DNA of 45,639 nucleotides from CAYVZZ01 sp964456185 (GCA_964456185.1 CAYVZZ010000004.1:1-45639), one strand, 5' to 3'; shown: positions 9,153-18,380, counted from the stretch's first letter. The notes: generated by a model from the sequence alone, not told the origin. Numbers and translations: made by a program.

Positions 9153-9171
9153 GCTGTTTAATGTGTTATCC

Positions 9172-9201
9172 CAGAAAGAAAGAGCCCCGCAGTTGCGGGG
9201 C
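9172..9201 (-). terminator. Rho-independent terminator of fimV
   Basis: 8-bp stem (9184-9191 with 9194-9201, GCCCCGCA/TGCGGGGC) with a tight loop. On the minus strand it is followed by TCTTTCTTTC. It lies between the fimV stop and truA, so truA may depend on read-through or its own promoter. Confidence 0.75.
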
Positions 9202-9233
9202 CCGGTTAAGTGCGATGTATCCGCAGTGGAAGA

Positions 9234-12200
9234 TTAGCTAAGTTTGCCCAGCAACTCTTTTGCTTCACTTTGTTGCTGTTCACTACCTTCTTCGACTACC
9301 TCACTGAGGATGTCCTTCGCCCCTTCACTGTCGCCCATATCAATATAGGCACGAGCCAAGTCCAACTTGGTGGCATTTTCGTCAGTATCACCAAGGAAGG
9401 CAAACTCATCTTCGTCATCGAGACCAAGATCCGCCGCCGGCTCTACCGCACTGGCGGTATTGGCAGTATCGGCAGCCGAGCTAAGGCCCAGATCGTCGGA
9501 TGTGTCATCGTCGTCAGACAAATCCAGAGAGACATCGGTATCGGTATCGGTATCTGGAAGATCCGCATCACCTAGGTCAAAGTTCGTGTCATCCAATGAC
9601 AAGCTTGTATCTTCGCTGCTCGCTTGATCGTCCCCAGTGGCGGTATCAATCTCACCTAGATCGAAATCGTCATCCAGGCTGATTTCATCTGCATCACTGT
9701 CCATCGCTGACAGGTCGTCGTCGGTCAGTGTTTCACTCGAGCTGTCGGCCAATGAATCGTCTAACGAGAAGTTATCATCGTCTGATGCATGATCTACAGA
9801 GGTCTCGTCATTAAGATCCAGGCTAAGCGCATCGTCCGCGTCTGTGTCGCTGCTATCCAAGTCCAGACTGAAACTGTCGTCTGTTGCTAATTCGTCTGTT
9901 GCTAATTCGTCTGTTGCTAATTCGTCTGTTGCTAATTCATCTGTTGCTAATTCATCTGTTGCTAATTCATCTGGTGCAGATTCGGTATCCAGTTCCAATG
10001 AATCATCCAATGACAAATCGTCATTGCTGTCATCAGCGTTGCTATCGGCGGCACTGGTGTCATCAAGATCAAAGTCGCCGAAGTCATCCAAACCATCATT
10101 TGTGGTCTCAACCGATTCGCTAGACAAGTCTGATGCCAAATCGTCGAGTGACGGCTCATCCACGACACCACCCAAGCGCTTAATGCAGGCATCGACTTCA
10201 TCACTGTCACCCGCAAACTTAGCAGCGTCTTTCTCAAAAGCGTCATCGTCATTGGCTTCTTTTTCGATCTCCAACAGCTTGACTTTAAGGTCGGCACGCT
10301 CTGGCGCGTTATCAATTTCATGACGTAGGAAATCGATAGCTTGCGGGAAGCGGCCATAAGCCACGTACATTTCCACTTCTTCAAGCGGGTCTTGCTTGGG
10401 TTCGGCTGCTTCCTCAGGTGCATCGCCGGCCGCTACTGATGCTTCATCGTCATCAGTACTATCGCCAGAAAGGTCATTGCTTAGGAAACCGTCGTCACCA
10501 AAGTCATCGTCGGCATCAGCAACGGCAAACTCAGCTTCCTCTTCTTCTTGCTTGCGACCATGCAACACTAATGCAACCGCAATCAGGATCAGCAGCAGGA
10601 TAATAATGCCGACAATAAGCAAGTTACCCATGACAAAGTCGATAATGCTACCAACCAAACCTTGAGATTGTTCAACCGGCTTCTCGGTTGTAACCGGCTC
10701 GACCTTCACCACTTCACTATTTTTCTTTTGCTCGGCTTGGGTTTCTGTATCTGCTTTATTTGCAGTGTTAGTTTCCTCAGTGGTTGTAGCCGTTTCATCT
10801 GAGTTGGCGCTATCGGTTGATGCGTCTTCTGCCGCTTTCACTTCACCAGCGGTAATCGTAGCAGGCGCTTCTTCACCAGTGACTGTTTCAACATTATCAC
10901 CATTAGTGGCTACCTCACCTTTGGCTGATTCGTTAGTGCTATCAGCCTTGGTGGAATTGGTGTCGCCAGGCGTAGCCGTTGCAGCGTCATTGGTCGCACT
11001 CTTGCTTTCAGCAGCGCTTTCAATCTCAGCCATTTTTTGTGCTTCAGCCTTGGTCGCCACGGCTTTAAGTAAAGCGGGGTCTACATCAGCGCCCTGCTTT
11101 TTCAACTCACGCAGACGCTCTTGAAGAGCAGCAATGCGGTTATTGCGCAGCTCGAGCAGCTTGTCACTGGTATTGATCTGTTGTTTTAGGTCACCAATAC
11201 GCGAATCAAGCTCTTTATTTTGTTGCTGTAAACGATCAACTGTTTCGGCTTTAATCGCCAGTTTGTTTTGTAGGCTGGATACATCACCCGAGCCATCCTG
11301 ATTTGTCGAACCTGCTCCGCTACGCTGAACAGTACCGGTGGCCAGGTCGCCGCCGTCTTCTGCTTGTTGATCTGCGGTTAGCAACTTCACTTCGCCCTGT
11401 GCCTGTGTCGCACCCGAGGTGTTATTGCGTTGTACTTGATTAGAGCCGGCGGTTATTTCTTGCTCGCTGCCAGGAACAGGAATGCCCCGTGCTTCGAGCA
11501 TGTCGCGCCAACGTTCATTTTGCTGTGCCAAGCTTTGCATCGCGCTACGTGTGCCGTATTGACGAATAGCGGCTTCATTAGGGATGCGCAACACAGCACC
11601 TTCTTTAACGAAGTTGACATTGCCATCGACATAAAAGGCATTTGGGTTCGCGTTTTGAATAGCGATAATAACTTGCTGAACAGACACATCGCGCCCAGGA
11701 CGATACTGGCTGGCAATGCCCCATAGGGTATCACCTGATTGCACGGTGTAAGTGGCAGCAGGCGCGCCCGACGTTGAGGTTGCCACTGGTTGGTTTGAGG
11801 TGGTATTACCTGCTATATAAGTCTTTTTCGGCGTGGTATCTACTTGCTGATTGCCATCTGCACTTACAGTAGCCGGTTGACTCGGTGTTTGAAGCGACGT
11901 GACACCAGAGTTACTGACCGATGCGGCGGTAACCGTGGCGTTGGTGCTACCACTAAAGCTAGGCGGATCCAGCAAGATGGTGTATTCGCGTAGAATGCGA
12001 CCGGTAGGCCAAAGGATTTTGACAAGAAAATCCATGTAAGGGGCATCGATTGGTTTATCGGTAGTGACATCGATGGTACCGGTTCCGTTGTCATTCAGCG
12101 TGATTTCGAAATCAAGCTGGCTCAAGTTACCAGAACGGCGGATGCCAGCAGTGGCAAATTCCTGCTGGGACGCTAAGTCAACAACGATATCGGAGGGCGA

Positions 12201-12350
12201 CAAATCGCCGGTCCCCGTCAGGGAAATCTCCATATCTAGCGGCTGGTTTAGATAGGAATTTAACTGGTATTCACCGACCCCTAACGCGCTGGCCAAGCCA
12301 GGTGTTAATAGAGTCAGTACGGATATCCCAAGCCCTAGTTTACGAATCAT
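9234..12350 (-). CDS. fimV: FimV/HubP-type polar hub protein
   Basis: Inner-membrane scaffold that in Pseudomonas and Vibrio organises the cell pole, type IV pili and twitching. It has 1038 residues from ATG 12350; an upstream ATG at 12407 is in frame, but 12350 has AAGGGA and gives a clean signal peptide (1-22, cutting near LASA). Domains in order: FimV N-terminal domain (23-130), LysM peptidoglycan-binding domain (200-257, YTVQSGDTLWGIASQYRPG), coiled coil (358-420), Thr/Ala/Glu-rich linker, membrane helix (576-597), a very acidic Asp/Ser-rich cytoplasmic region, and the C-terminal FimV/TPR motif (DLARAYIDMGDSEGAKDIL). A perfect DELAT repeat lies at about 794-823. It follows usg after 167 bp. 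Confidence 0.94.
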   Translation of the reverse strand: MIRKLGLGISVLTLLTPGLASALGVGEYQLNSYLNQPLDMEISLTGTGDLSPSDIVVDLASQQEFATAGIRRSGNLSQLDFEITLNDNGTGTIDVTTDKPIDAPYMDFLVKILWPTGRILREYTILLDPPSFSGSTNATVTAASVSNSGVTSLQTPSQPATVSADGNQQVDTTPKKTYIAGNTTSNQPVATSTSGAPAATYTVQSGDTLWGIASQYRPGRDVSVQQVIIAIQNANPNAFYVDGNVNFVKEGAVLRIPNEAAIRQYGTRSAMQSLAQQNERWRDMLEARGIPVPGSEQEITAGSNQVQRNNTSGATQAQGEVKLLTADQQAEDGGDLATGTVQRSGAGSTNQDGSGDVSSLQNKLAIKAETVDRLQQQNKELDSRIGDLKQQINTSDKLLELRNNRIAALQERLRELKKQGADVDPALLKAVATKAEAQKMAEIESAAESKSATNDAATATPGDTNSTKADSTNESAKGEVATNGDNVETVTGEEAPATITAGEVKAAEDASTDSANSDETATTTEETNTANKADTETQAEQKKNSEVVKVEPVTTEKPVEQSQGLVGSIIDFVMGNLLIVGIIILLLILIAVALVLHGRKQEEEEAEFAVADADDDFGDDGFLSNDLSGDSTDDDEASVAAGDAPEEAAEPKQDPLEEVEMYVAYGRFPQAIDFLRHEIDNAPERADLKVKLLEIEKEANDDDAFEKDAAKFAGDSDEVDACIKRLGGVVDEPSLDDLASDLSSESVETTNDGLDDFGDFDLDDTSAADSNADDSNDDLSLDDSLELDTESAPDELATDELATDELATDELATDELATDELATDDSFSLDLDSSDTDADDALSLDLNDETSVDHASDDDNFSLDDSLADSSSETLTDDDLSAMDSDADEISLDDDFDLGEIDTATGDDQASSEDTSLSLDDTNFDLGDADLPDTDTDTDVSLDLSDDDDTSDDLGLSSAADTANTASAVEPAADLGLDDEDEFAFLGDTDENATKLDLARAYIDMGDSEGAKDILSEVVEEGSEQQQSEAKELLGKLS
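9880..9972 (-). repeat. 15-bp tandem repeat array inside fimV
   Basis: Six in-phase copies of a 15-base unit (minus strand GAYGAATTAGCAACA, coding DELAT) plus a degraded seventh (GCACCAGATGAA side). Copies fall into two groups by the Asp codon (GAC or GAT), which points to stepwise duplication. The period is a multiple of three, so copy-number change alters protein length but not frame. Confidence 0.9.
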
Positions 12351-12387
12351 GCTTGCATCCCTTAATTTATTATCTTTCTTCAACCGC

Positions 12388-12417
12388 AAAAAACAGCATA
12401 AAAACACTCTGTTTTTT
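12388..12417. repeat. A/T-rich inverted repeat upstream of fimV
   Basis: AAAAAACAG (12388-12396) and CTGTTTTTT (12409-12417), 9-bp perfect arms with a 12-base loop, about 40 bp before the fimV start and downstream of usg. It could be a weak terminator of the usg transcript or a regulatory stem; the low GC of the stem makes either uncertain. Confidence 0.4.
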
Positions 12418-12517
12418 GGTCCCGACTGCGCTACTTCATTGTGTCGATTGTTTCGCCACGCAAGAGTAGCTTAACGCATTAAACCTAGAAACGATATTAC
12501 TTAATAGCTGTAAGTAT

Positions 12518-13510
12518 TCAATACAAGTGATTTTTTATCAAGACTTCCAGCGTTTGTACAGCCATAGCGGCAGATAATTTCACATTATCGACCGCGATGG
12601 ACAGACAAGCATAGTCGGCTTCGTTGGTCAGATTACGCTGGAGCCTAGCGTAAATCGTACTGTCTACAGCGTCAGGAAGCGCGTCACTGGCCTCATCTGC
12701 CAAGGGCAGCAGCTCAACACCGGCCTCATCCAGCCATTGCTCCATACGGCCTTGATCAATGTTGTCTGAAAACTGCAATTTGATGGCCAACTGCATACCG
12801 TAAAACACCGGCATCCAAAAGGCTTGGCAGGTCACTGGAAGTGATAGACCAAACAAACGCTTAATGACCAGCGCCGTGCCCTGTGTTAGTGCTCCATGGC
12901 TACTGCCCTGCCCTTTAGTTCCAACATCGTGCAAGCGGAACGCCAACCGCTCGGGGAACACTTGATTCGGTGTTTGTTGCATATTAAGCAGGGCGGTCGT
13001 TTGAGCTGCGAGTTCATCGACACCTGCTTGCCCTGCCATGGCCGCTGGCAACATTGCAGTAACATCAACGCCAGCTAACAGATTATGCGCAGCAGGAACA
13101 GCCAACAGCTTAGCAATAGCAAGCGTGATGGCGCCCGGGAAGGCGGCAACCGGTGCGGGCTTGTAGGGTATAACGCTGGGGCAAACCAGTGGTACGTCCA
13201 AATCTGTTAGGAAATGGCCGGAAAAGTCCAACAGCTTACAGCCCGCCTCTCTTACCTTGCTGGCATAGTCGGCTGTTACCTTGGCTGGCACGGTAAAGAT
13301 GGCCACATCGACCTGACTGAAATCAAATTCGGCCAGGTTACTGGTCACTAGGTAACTGCCGTTATATTCCAAACGTTGACCGGCACTACGGTCTGATGCC
13401 AGCAAATGCAGCGTATCGGGCTGCCACTCACTGTCAGCCCATAGTTCGCGAATGGCACTACCGATCAGCCCGGTGGCGCCAACCAGCGCTACTCGCAGTG
13501 CTTTCTTCAT
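12518..13510 (-). CDS. usg: Asd-like paralogue USG-1, probably without dehydrogenase activity
   Basis: 330-residue member of the aspartate-semialdehyde dehydrogenase family, known as usg in E. coli and Pseudomonas and of unproven function. The NADP-binding start RVALVGATGLIGSAIREL is intact. Where Asd has its catalytic NCT (C140 in the neighbour), this protein reads FPGAIT, so the nucleophilic cysteine is replaced. The start is ATG 13510; its first bases overlap the asd stop (ATGA), which implies translational coupling. A longer reading to 13564 exists but would run into asd. A structural or regulatory role beside Asd is possible, but nothing here shows it. Confidence 0.85.
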   Translation of the reverse strand: MKKALRVALVGATGLIGSAIRELWADSEWQPDTLHLLASDRSAGQRLEYNGSYLVTSNLAEFDFSQVDVAIFTVPAKVTADYASKVREAGCKLLDFSGHFLTDLDVPLVCPSVIPYKPAPVAAFPGAITLAIAKLLAVPAAHNLLAGVDVTAMLPAAMAGQAGVDELAAQTTALLNMQQTPNQVFPERLAFRLHDVGTKGQGSSHGALTQGTALVIKRLFGLSLPVTCQAFWMPVFYGMQLAIKLQFSDNIDQGRMEQWLDEAGVELLPLADEASDALPDAVDSTIYARLQRNLTNEADYACLSIAVDNVKLSAAMAVQTLEVLIKNHLY

Positions 13511-14637
13511 GCGCGATCCAGAACAATGCGCAAGGCGCGACGCACCGGCTCGGCGGCACCCCAAAGTAGCTGATCACCTACGGTAAAGGCGTTCAGATAT
13601 TCGCCTCCCATGCTCAGTTTACGCAAGCGCCCGACCGGCACATTCAGGGTGCCTGTCACGTGGGCAGGCGTAAGCTGCTCCAGCGTGGCCTCTTTTTCGT
13701 TGGGGATCACTTTCACCCAATCGTTGGCTTCAGCCAGCAACTGTTCGACATCGTTTAATGGAACGTCTTTCTTCAACTTCAGCGTGATGGCTTGAGCATG
13801 ACAGCGCATGGCACCAATGCGGACACAGGTCCCGTCAATAGGAACCGGGTTGTCTTCGCGACCCAGGATCTTGTTAGCTTCGGCTTGAGCTTTCCACTCT
13901 TCACGGCTTTGCCCGTTGTCGAGCGCAGAATCGATCCATGGCAACAAGCTACCCGCTAGCGGATAACCAAAATGCTCGGTAGGTAGATCACCACTACGCT
14001 GGGTTTCGGCTACCTTTTGGTCAATCTTGAGAATGGCGCTGGCCGGGTCATTCAACAGATCTGCTACGTCATCGTGTACTTTACCCATTTGGGCAATCAG
14101 CTCACGCATGTTGCGAGCACCAGAGCCACTGGCCGCTTGGTAAGTGTGCGGCGTTGCCCATTCCACTAAATCCTCGGTGAACAAACCGCCCAATGCCATG
14201 AGCAACAAGCTAACGGTACAGTTGCCACCGATAAAGTCTTTCTTGCCCTGATTTAAGGCGTTGTCCAAAAAGGCATTATCGATGACATTACGGTTAACCG
14301 GGTCAAGTACAATGACCGACTCCGGCGCCATGCGCAGTGCGCTGGCCGCATCAATCCAATAGCCTGTCCAGCCGGCTTCACGTAAAGCAGGATGAACCGA
14401 CTTGGTGTAATCGCCCCCCTGACAGGTCACGATAATGTCCATGGCTTTCAACGCATCGATATTGCGTGCGTCTTGAAGGTTTTTTTCCTCCTGCCCACGG
14501 TCAGGTGCGGTCTGCCCTGCTTGCGAGGTTGAGAAAAATACCGGCTGAATGTCGTTGAAATCGTTTTCCGAGTCCATGCGTTGCATGAGCACTGAGCCCA
14601 CCATGCCGCGCCAACCGACGATACCAACTTTCTTCAT
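13507..14637 (-). CDS. asd: Aspartate-semialdehyde dehydrogenase
   Basis: Reduces L-aspartyl-4-phosphate to aspartate semialdehyde with NADPH, the branch point to lysine/diaminopimelate, threonine and methionine. It has 376 residues, the gammaproteobacterial long form (E. coli 367). The NADP motif is VGIVGWRGMVGSVL (4-17); the catalytic Cys is C140 in GGNCTVSLLL; the base is H280 in RIGAMRCHAQAIT. It starts 2 bp after the leuB stop and overlaps usg by 4 bp. It is part of the leu-asd operon, tying leucine and aspartate-family synthesis to one transcript. Confidence 0.97.
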   Translation of the reverse strand: MKKVGIVGWRGMVGSVLMQRMDSENDFNDIQPVFFSTSQAGQTAPDRGQEEKNLQDARNIDALKAMDIIVTCQGGDYTKSVHPALREAGWTGYWIDAASALRMAPESVIVLDPVNRNVIDNAFLDNALNQGKKDFIGGNCTVSLLLMALGGLFTEDLVEWATPHTYQAASGSGARNMRELIAQMGKVHDDVADLLNDPASAILKIDQKVAETQRSGDLPTEHFGYPLAGSLLPWIDSALDNGQSREEWKAQAEANKILGREDNPVPIDGTCVRIGAMRCHAQAITLKLKKDVPLNDVEQLLAEANDWVKVIPNEKEATLEQLTPAHVTGTLNVPVGRLRKLSMGGEYLNAFTVGDQLLWGAAEPVRRALRIVLDRA

Positions 14638-14639
14638 GC

Positions 14640-15716
14640 TTACTCCTTCGACAGGGCTGCCACTACAGCATCGCCCATTTCGCTTGTGGTGACTTTACGA
14701 CAACCGTCGCTATAGATGTCGCCTGTTCGCAACCCTTGCTCCAGCACATTTTCAACTGCGGCTTCAATGGCATCAGCCACCTCTGGCTGTTGCAAGCTAT
14801 AGCGCATCATCATGGCCAGCGACAAAATGGTCGCCAGCGGGTTTGCTTTGTTTTCGCCCGCAATGTCGGGCGCCGAACCATGGCACGGCTCGTATAGACC
14901 TTTACGTTCCACGTCTAATGAGGCTGACGGCAACATGCCAATCGAGCCGGTCAACATGGCGGCTTCATCGGACAAGATATCGCCAAATAAATTGCCTGTT
15001 ACCATGACGTCAAATTGTTTGGGCGCACGCACCAGCTGCATGGCGGCGTTGTCCACATACATGTGGCTCACATCGATATCTGGATAATCGGCCGCCATCG
15101 TATTGACGGTATCGCGCCATAACTCGGTGGTTTCCAGCACATTGGCTTTATCGACCGAGCATAAACGACCATCGCGGGCTTTTGCCAATTCAAAAGCCAC
15201 CTTGGCAATGCGACGAATTTCAGATTCACGGTAGGTTAAGGTATTAAAGCCTTCCTGTTCGCCATCGGTTTCTCGAATACCGCGCGGTTGACCGAAATAA
15301 ATGCCACCGGTTAATTCGCGCACGATAAGGATATCCAGCCCTGCCACCACTTCCGGCTTGAGGCTAGAGGCGTCAGCCAGCTGTGGAAATAAAATTGCAG
15401 GCCGCAAGTTGGCAAATAGCCCCAGAGACGAACGCAGACGCAACAAACCGCGCTCGGGTCGTTTGCTACGTTCAATTTTATCCCATTTGGGACCACCGAT
15501 GGCACCAAACAAGATGGCGTCCGCCGCTTTGGCTTTCTCCAGCGTTGCTTCGGGAAGCGGGTCGCCTTCGGCGTCATAAGCGGCGCCGCCGACCAGGCTT
15601 TCTTCCCAAGAGACATCTAAATGAAAGCGGCTCTTGGCCGCTTTCAATACTTTGACTGCTTCAGCAATGATTTCCGGGCCAATACCATCACCCGGCAAAA
15701 CCAAAATCTGTTTCAC
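14640..15716 (-). CDS. leuB: 3-isopropylmalate dehydrogenase (LeuB)
   Basis: NAD-dependent oxidative decarboxylation of 3-isopropylmalate to 2-ketoisocaproate in leucine synthesis. It has 358 residues. The N-terminus KQILVLPGDGIGPEI is the family start; the Arg-rich substrate region is RLRSSLGLFANLRP, and the cofactor region is HGSAPDIAGENKANPLATI. The start is GTG 15716, whose G is the last base of the TAG stop of the upstream lipoprotein gene (TAGTG), with GAGG five bases ahead. It is therefore translationally coupled to a gene that is not part of the leucine pathway. Confidence 0.97.
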   Translation of the reverse strand: MKQILVLPGDGIGPEIIAEAVKVLKAAKSRFHLDVSWEESLVGGAAYDAEGDPLPEATLEKAKAADAILFGAIGGPKWDKIERSKRPERGLLRLRSSLGLFANLRPAILFPQLADASSLKPEVVAGLDILIVRELTGGIYFGQPRGIRETDGEQEGFNTLTYRESEIRRIAKVAFELAKARDGRLCSVDKANVLETTELWRDTVNTMAADYPDIDVSHMYVDNAAMQLVRAPKQFDVMVTGNLFGDILSDEAAMLTGSIGMLPSASLDVERKGLYEPCHGSAPDIAGENKANPLATILSLAMMMRYSLQQPEVADAIEAAVENVLEQGLRTGDIYSDGCRKVTTSEMGDAVVAALSKE

Positions 15717-16183
15717 TAGAACCTCACTGTATCGATAACATCGCTGGCATTGGCTTGATCAACCAGTTTTGCTTGGTAGCGGTTTTTATCCTTTTTGTTT
15801 TTGTCTGCGTGGAACACTTCAACACTATAGGTGTGCCCTGCCGCAAAATTACCTTTCACGTCGCCAGACAGCGGAATCAAACCATCGTCGACCATCACAC
15901 GCACTTGGTGCTCACCGGGTGTCACACGCACCTGCTGCACGCCGCCCACCTTGGTAATCTTGTTCCCATCGATTTGGAACAAGCTCGTTTTATAGCCGCC
16001 AGCCAACTCGGCCATGCCGGGAATATGCCAGCCTTTGACCTGCTTTTTCACGCTTTCATTCAGATGATTTTCAACTGTTATCACGGCGTGGGCATCGGAT
16101 GCGCTCGGTGCGGAATACTTACCGGGAACATGAGCACAAGCGGTCAGCATCAGGGCGGCCATGACAATTAACAGTTTACGCAT
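15716..16183 (-). CDS. Small lipoprotein of unknown function inside the leu operon
   Basis: 155 residues. The signal sequence ends in the lipobox L-T-A-C with Cys16, so it should be a lipid-anchored protein. The mature part looks like a small beta-rich domain: a stretch HQVRVMVDDGL sits before GNFAAGHTYSVEVFHADK, resembling the PEGA-like or carboxypeptidase-regulatory-like repeats found in envelope proteins, but I do not recognise a named family. It lies between leuD (35 bp upstream) and leuB (1-base overlap). A Pseudomonas gene also sits between leuD and leuB, but from memory that one is a different, cytoplasmic protein. No function is assigned. Confidence 0.75.
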   Translation of the reverse strand: MRKLLIVMAALMLTACAHVPGKYSAPSASDAHAVITVENHLNESVKKQVKGWHIPGMAELAGGYKTSLFQIDGNKITKVGGVQQVRVTPGEHQVRVMVDDGLIPLSGDVKGNFAAGHTYSVEVFHADKNKKDKNRYQAKLVDQANASDVIDTVRF

Positions 16184-16218
16184 CGTTCTCTCCTCTTAAT
16201 TGGGGACTATTATTGTGT

Positions 16219-16866
16219 TTACGGATGCAATTGATTAAAGATCCAAGGGGCTTGTTCCGCCCGTTTGGTCTCATACGCCTTAATGGCATCGGCATCTTGC
16301 AATGTCAGCCCGATTTCATCCAGGCCGCACAACAAGCAGCGGCGACGAAAGTCGTCGATCTCAAACGCATATTCCGTGTCAGGTGCGACAATCTTCCGTG
16401 ATTCTAAATCAACGGTCAGGCGGAAACCTTCGGTTGATTCGACGGCACGAAACAGCTCATCAATTTGCTCTTCTGCCAATACAATAGGTAATAAGCCGTT
16501 TTTAAAGCAGTTGTTATAAAAGATATCGGCAAAGCTGGGCGCAAGAATAGCACGAAAGCCAAACTGCTGCAGCGCCCAAGGTGCATGCTCACGACTCGAG
16601 CCACAACCAAAGTTACGACGTGTCAGCAAAATGCTCGCCCCTTGATAACGCGGCTTATTCAGCACGAAATCCGGGTTTTTCGGGCGTTTGCTGTTATCTT
16701 GTCCGGGCTTACCTTCATCAAGATAACGCCATTCATCGAACAGATTGGGACCAAAGCCTGTGCGCTTAATGGATTTCAGAAACTGCTTGGGAATGATTTG
16801 ATCGGTATCCACGTTGGAGCGATCCAAGGGAGCAACCAGCCCTTCATGGCGAGAGAATTTTTCCAT
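16219..16866 (-). CDS. leuD: 3-isopropylmalate dehydratase small subunit (LeuD)
   Basis: Swivelling-domain subunit of isopropylmalate isomerase; it partners LeuC. It has 215 residues. Markers are LDRSNVDTDQIIPKQFLK near the start and FGCGSSREHAPWALQQFG in the middle, then FADIFYNNCFKNGLLPI. The start ATG is 2 bp after the leuC stop, so the two subunits are made together. The length is slightly above E. coli LeuD (201), with no domain gain visible. Confidence 0.97.
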   Translation of the reverse strand: MEKFSRHEGLVAPLDRSNVDTDQIIPKQFLKSIKRTGFGPNLFDEWRYLDEGKPGQDNSKRPKNPDFVLNKPRYQGASILLTRRNFGCGSSREHAPWALQQFGFRAILAPSFADIFYNNCFKNGLLPIVLAEEQIDELFRAVESTEGFRLTVDLESRKIVAPDTEYAFEIDDFRRRCLLCGLDEIGLTLQDADAIKAYETKRAEQAPWIFNQLHP

Positions 16867-16868
16867 GA

Positions 16869-18287
16869 TTAAGCTCCTTCAAGCGTGCGGATATCAACAA
16901 AATGGCCGGCAATAGCCGCCGCAGCCGCCATGGCAGGACTCACCAGATGCGTGCGTCCGCCACGCCCTTGACGCCCTTGAAAATTTCGGTTGGACGTTGA
17001 CGCACAACGTTCTCCCGGCTGCAGGTGGTCTGGATTCATTCCCAGACACATGGAACAGCCTGGCTCACGCCATTCAAATCCGGCATCCAGAAATATCTTG
17101 TCCAGCCCTTCTTTTTCGGCCTGCTCTTTCACCAAACCGGAACCGGGCACAATGAGCACCTGTTTAATGTTGTCGGCCTTTTTATGGCCTTTCACTACGT
17201 CAGCTGCTGCACGCAAATCTTCAATTCGTGCATTAGTACAGCTGCCGATAAATACCTTATCGAGCGGGATATCACTGACCTTCATACCCGGCTTCAGCCC
17301 CATGTATTCATAGGCGCTCTCCATGCCAGAGCGCTTGATCGGCTCAGCTTCATCTTTAGGATCGGGCAGCACGCTATCGACTGGCACAACCATTTCGGGG
17401 CTGGTCCCCCAAGTTACTTGCGGCATAATATCGGCCGCATCGATTTCGACCACCTTATCGAAGTGAGCACCTTCATCGGATACCAGGGTACGCCACCAGG
17501 CTTCAGCTTTATCCCAAGCTTCACCCGTTGGTGCGTAAGGGCGGCCTCGCACATAATCGATAGTGGTATCGTCAACGGCAACGATGCCTGCACGTGCGCC
17601 AGCTTCAATGGACATATTGCACAATGTCATACGCCCTTCCATGGTCAAACCACGAATGGCGCTACCCGCATACTCCAGTGCATAACCGGTGCCACCGGCG
17701 GTGCCGATCAGGCCGACGAGATGCAGAAAAACATCTTTCGCTGTTACGCCTGCACCCAGCTCGCCTTCAATCTTGACGAGCATATTGTTCATTTTCTTAG
17801 TAACCAGGCACTGGGTCGCCAGCACATGCTCTACTTCCGAGGTGCCGATGCCATGCGCCAAGCACGCCAAGGCACCATTGGTAGAGGTGTGTGAATCACC
17901 GCAGACTACCGTCATGCCAGGCAAGACTGCCCCCTGCTCTGGGGCAACAACGTGTACGATACCTTGACGCTTATCACCGATACCGAAACTCAGCATACCA
18001 ACTTCACGGGTGTTTTCCTGCCAGGTTTTCACCTGTAGGCGCGAAGTCGGCTCTTCAATGTCGTCTACCGATTTAAACGGTGTGGTCGGTACATTGTGAT
18101 CGATGGTGGCAAGGTTGGTATCCATGCGCCACGGATTGATGCCGCGCATCTTCAGCCCGGCAAACGCCTGTGGCGAGGTCACTTCGTGGATTATGTGACG
18201 ATCGATATAAATCAGCGATTCGCCATCGGCGCGCTGCAATACCTCATGAACGTCCCAGAGCTTGTCATACAAGGTTCTGGCTGTCAT
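16869..18287 (-). CDS. leuC: 3-isopropylmalate dehydratase large subunit (LeuC)
   Basis: Aconitase-family [4Fe-4S] subunit that interconverts 2- and 3-isopropylmalate with LeuD. It has 472 residues (E. coli 466). The three cluster cysteines are visible: C350 in FIGSCTNARIEDL, and C411 and C414 in EPGCSMCLGMNPD. Other marks are VVCGDSHTSTNGAL and SNRNFQGRQGRGGRTHLVSPA. ATG at 18287 has a GAGGAG Shine-Dalgarno. It is the first gene of the leu-asd operon, behind a strong promoter at 18381-18408. I saw no leucine-rich attenuation leader peptide in the 5' UTR. Confidence 0.98.
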   Translation of the reverse strand: MTARTLYDKLWDVHEVLQRADGESLIYIDRHIIHEVTSPQAFAGLKMRGINPWRMDTNLATIDHNVPTTPFKSVDDIEEPTSRLQVKTWQENTREVGMLSFGIGDKRQGIVHVVAPEQGAVLPGMTVVCGDSHTSTNGALACLAHGIGTSEVEHVLATQCLVTKKMNNMLVKIEGELGAGVTAKDVFLHLVGLIGTAGGTGYALEYAGSAIRGLTMEGRMTLCNMSIEAGARAGIVAVDDTTIDYVRGRPYAPTGEAWDKAEAWWRTLVSDEGAHFDKVVEIDAADIMPQVTWGTSPEMVVPVDSVLPDPKDEAEPIKRSGMESAYEYMGLKPGMKVSDIPLDKVFIGSCTNARIEDLRAAADVVKGHKKADNIKQVLIVPGSGLVKEQAEKEGLDKIFLDAGFEWREPGCSMCLGMNPDHLQPGERCASTSNRNFQGRQGRGGRTHLVSPAMAAAAAIAGHFVDIRTLEGA

Positions 18288-18380
18288 GGTTCGCTCCTCA
18301 AAAGAAGGTCTCGCGTCACGTCATTGAAAGCGGCGTAGCGCAAGATAAGAAGGTGGGGTAGAGACAATGATCACCCCGGC

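Noticed and set aside
9844..10323. Ser/Val-rich plus-strand ORF opposite fimV
   Set aside because: It is the antisense reading of the Asp/Ser-rich region of FimV, including the 15-bp repeats.
15755..16171. Plus-strand ORF opposite the small lipoprotein gene
   Set aside because: The minus frame has a clean lipoprotein signal, a stop coupled to leuB and operon placement; the plus frame has none of these.
17025..17894. Long plus-strand ORF of 289 residues opposite leuC
   Set aside because: The minus frame is unmistakable LeuC with all three cluster cysteines; the other strand is open only because of codon bias and shows no family motif or ribosome binding site.
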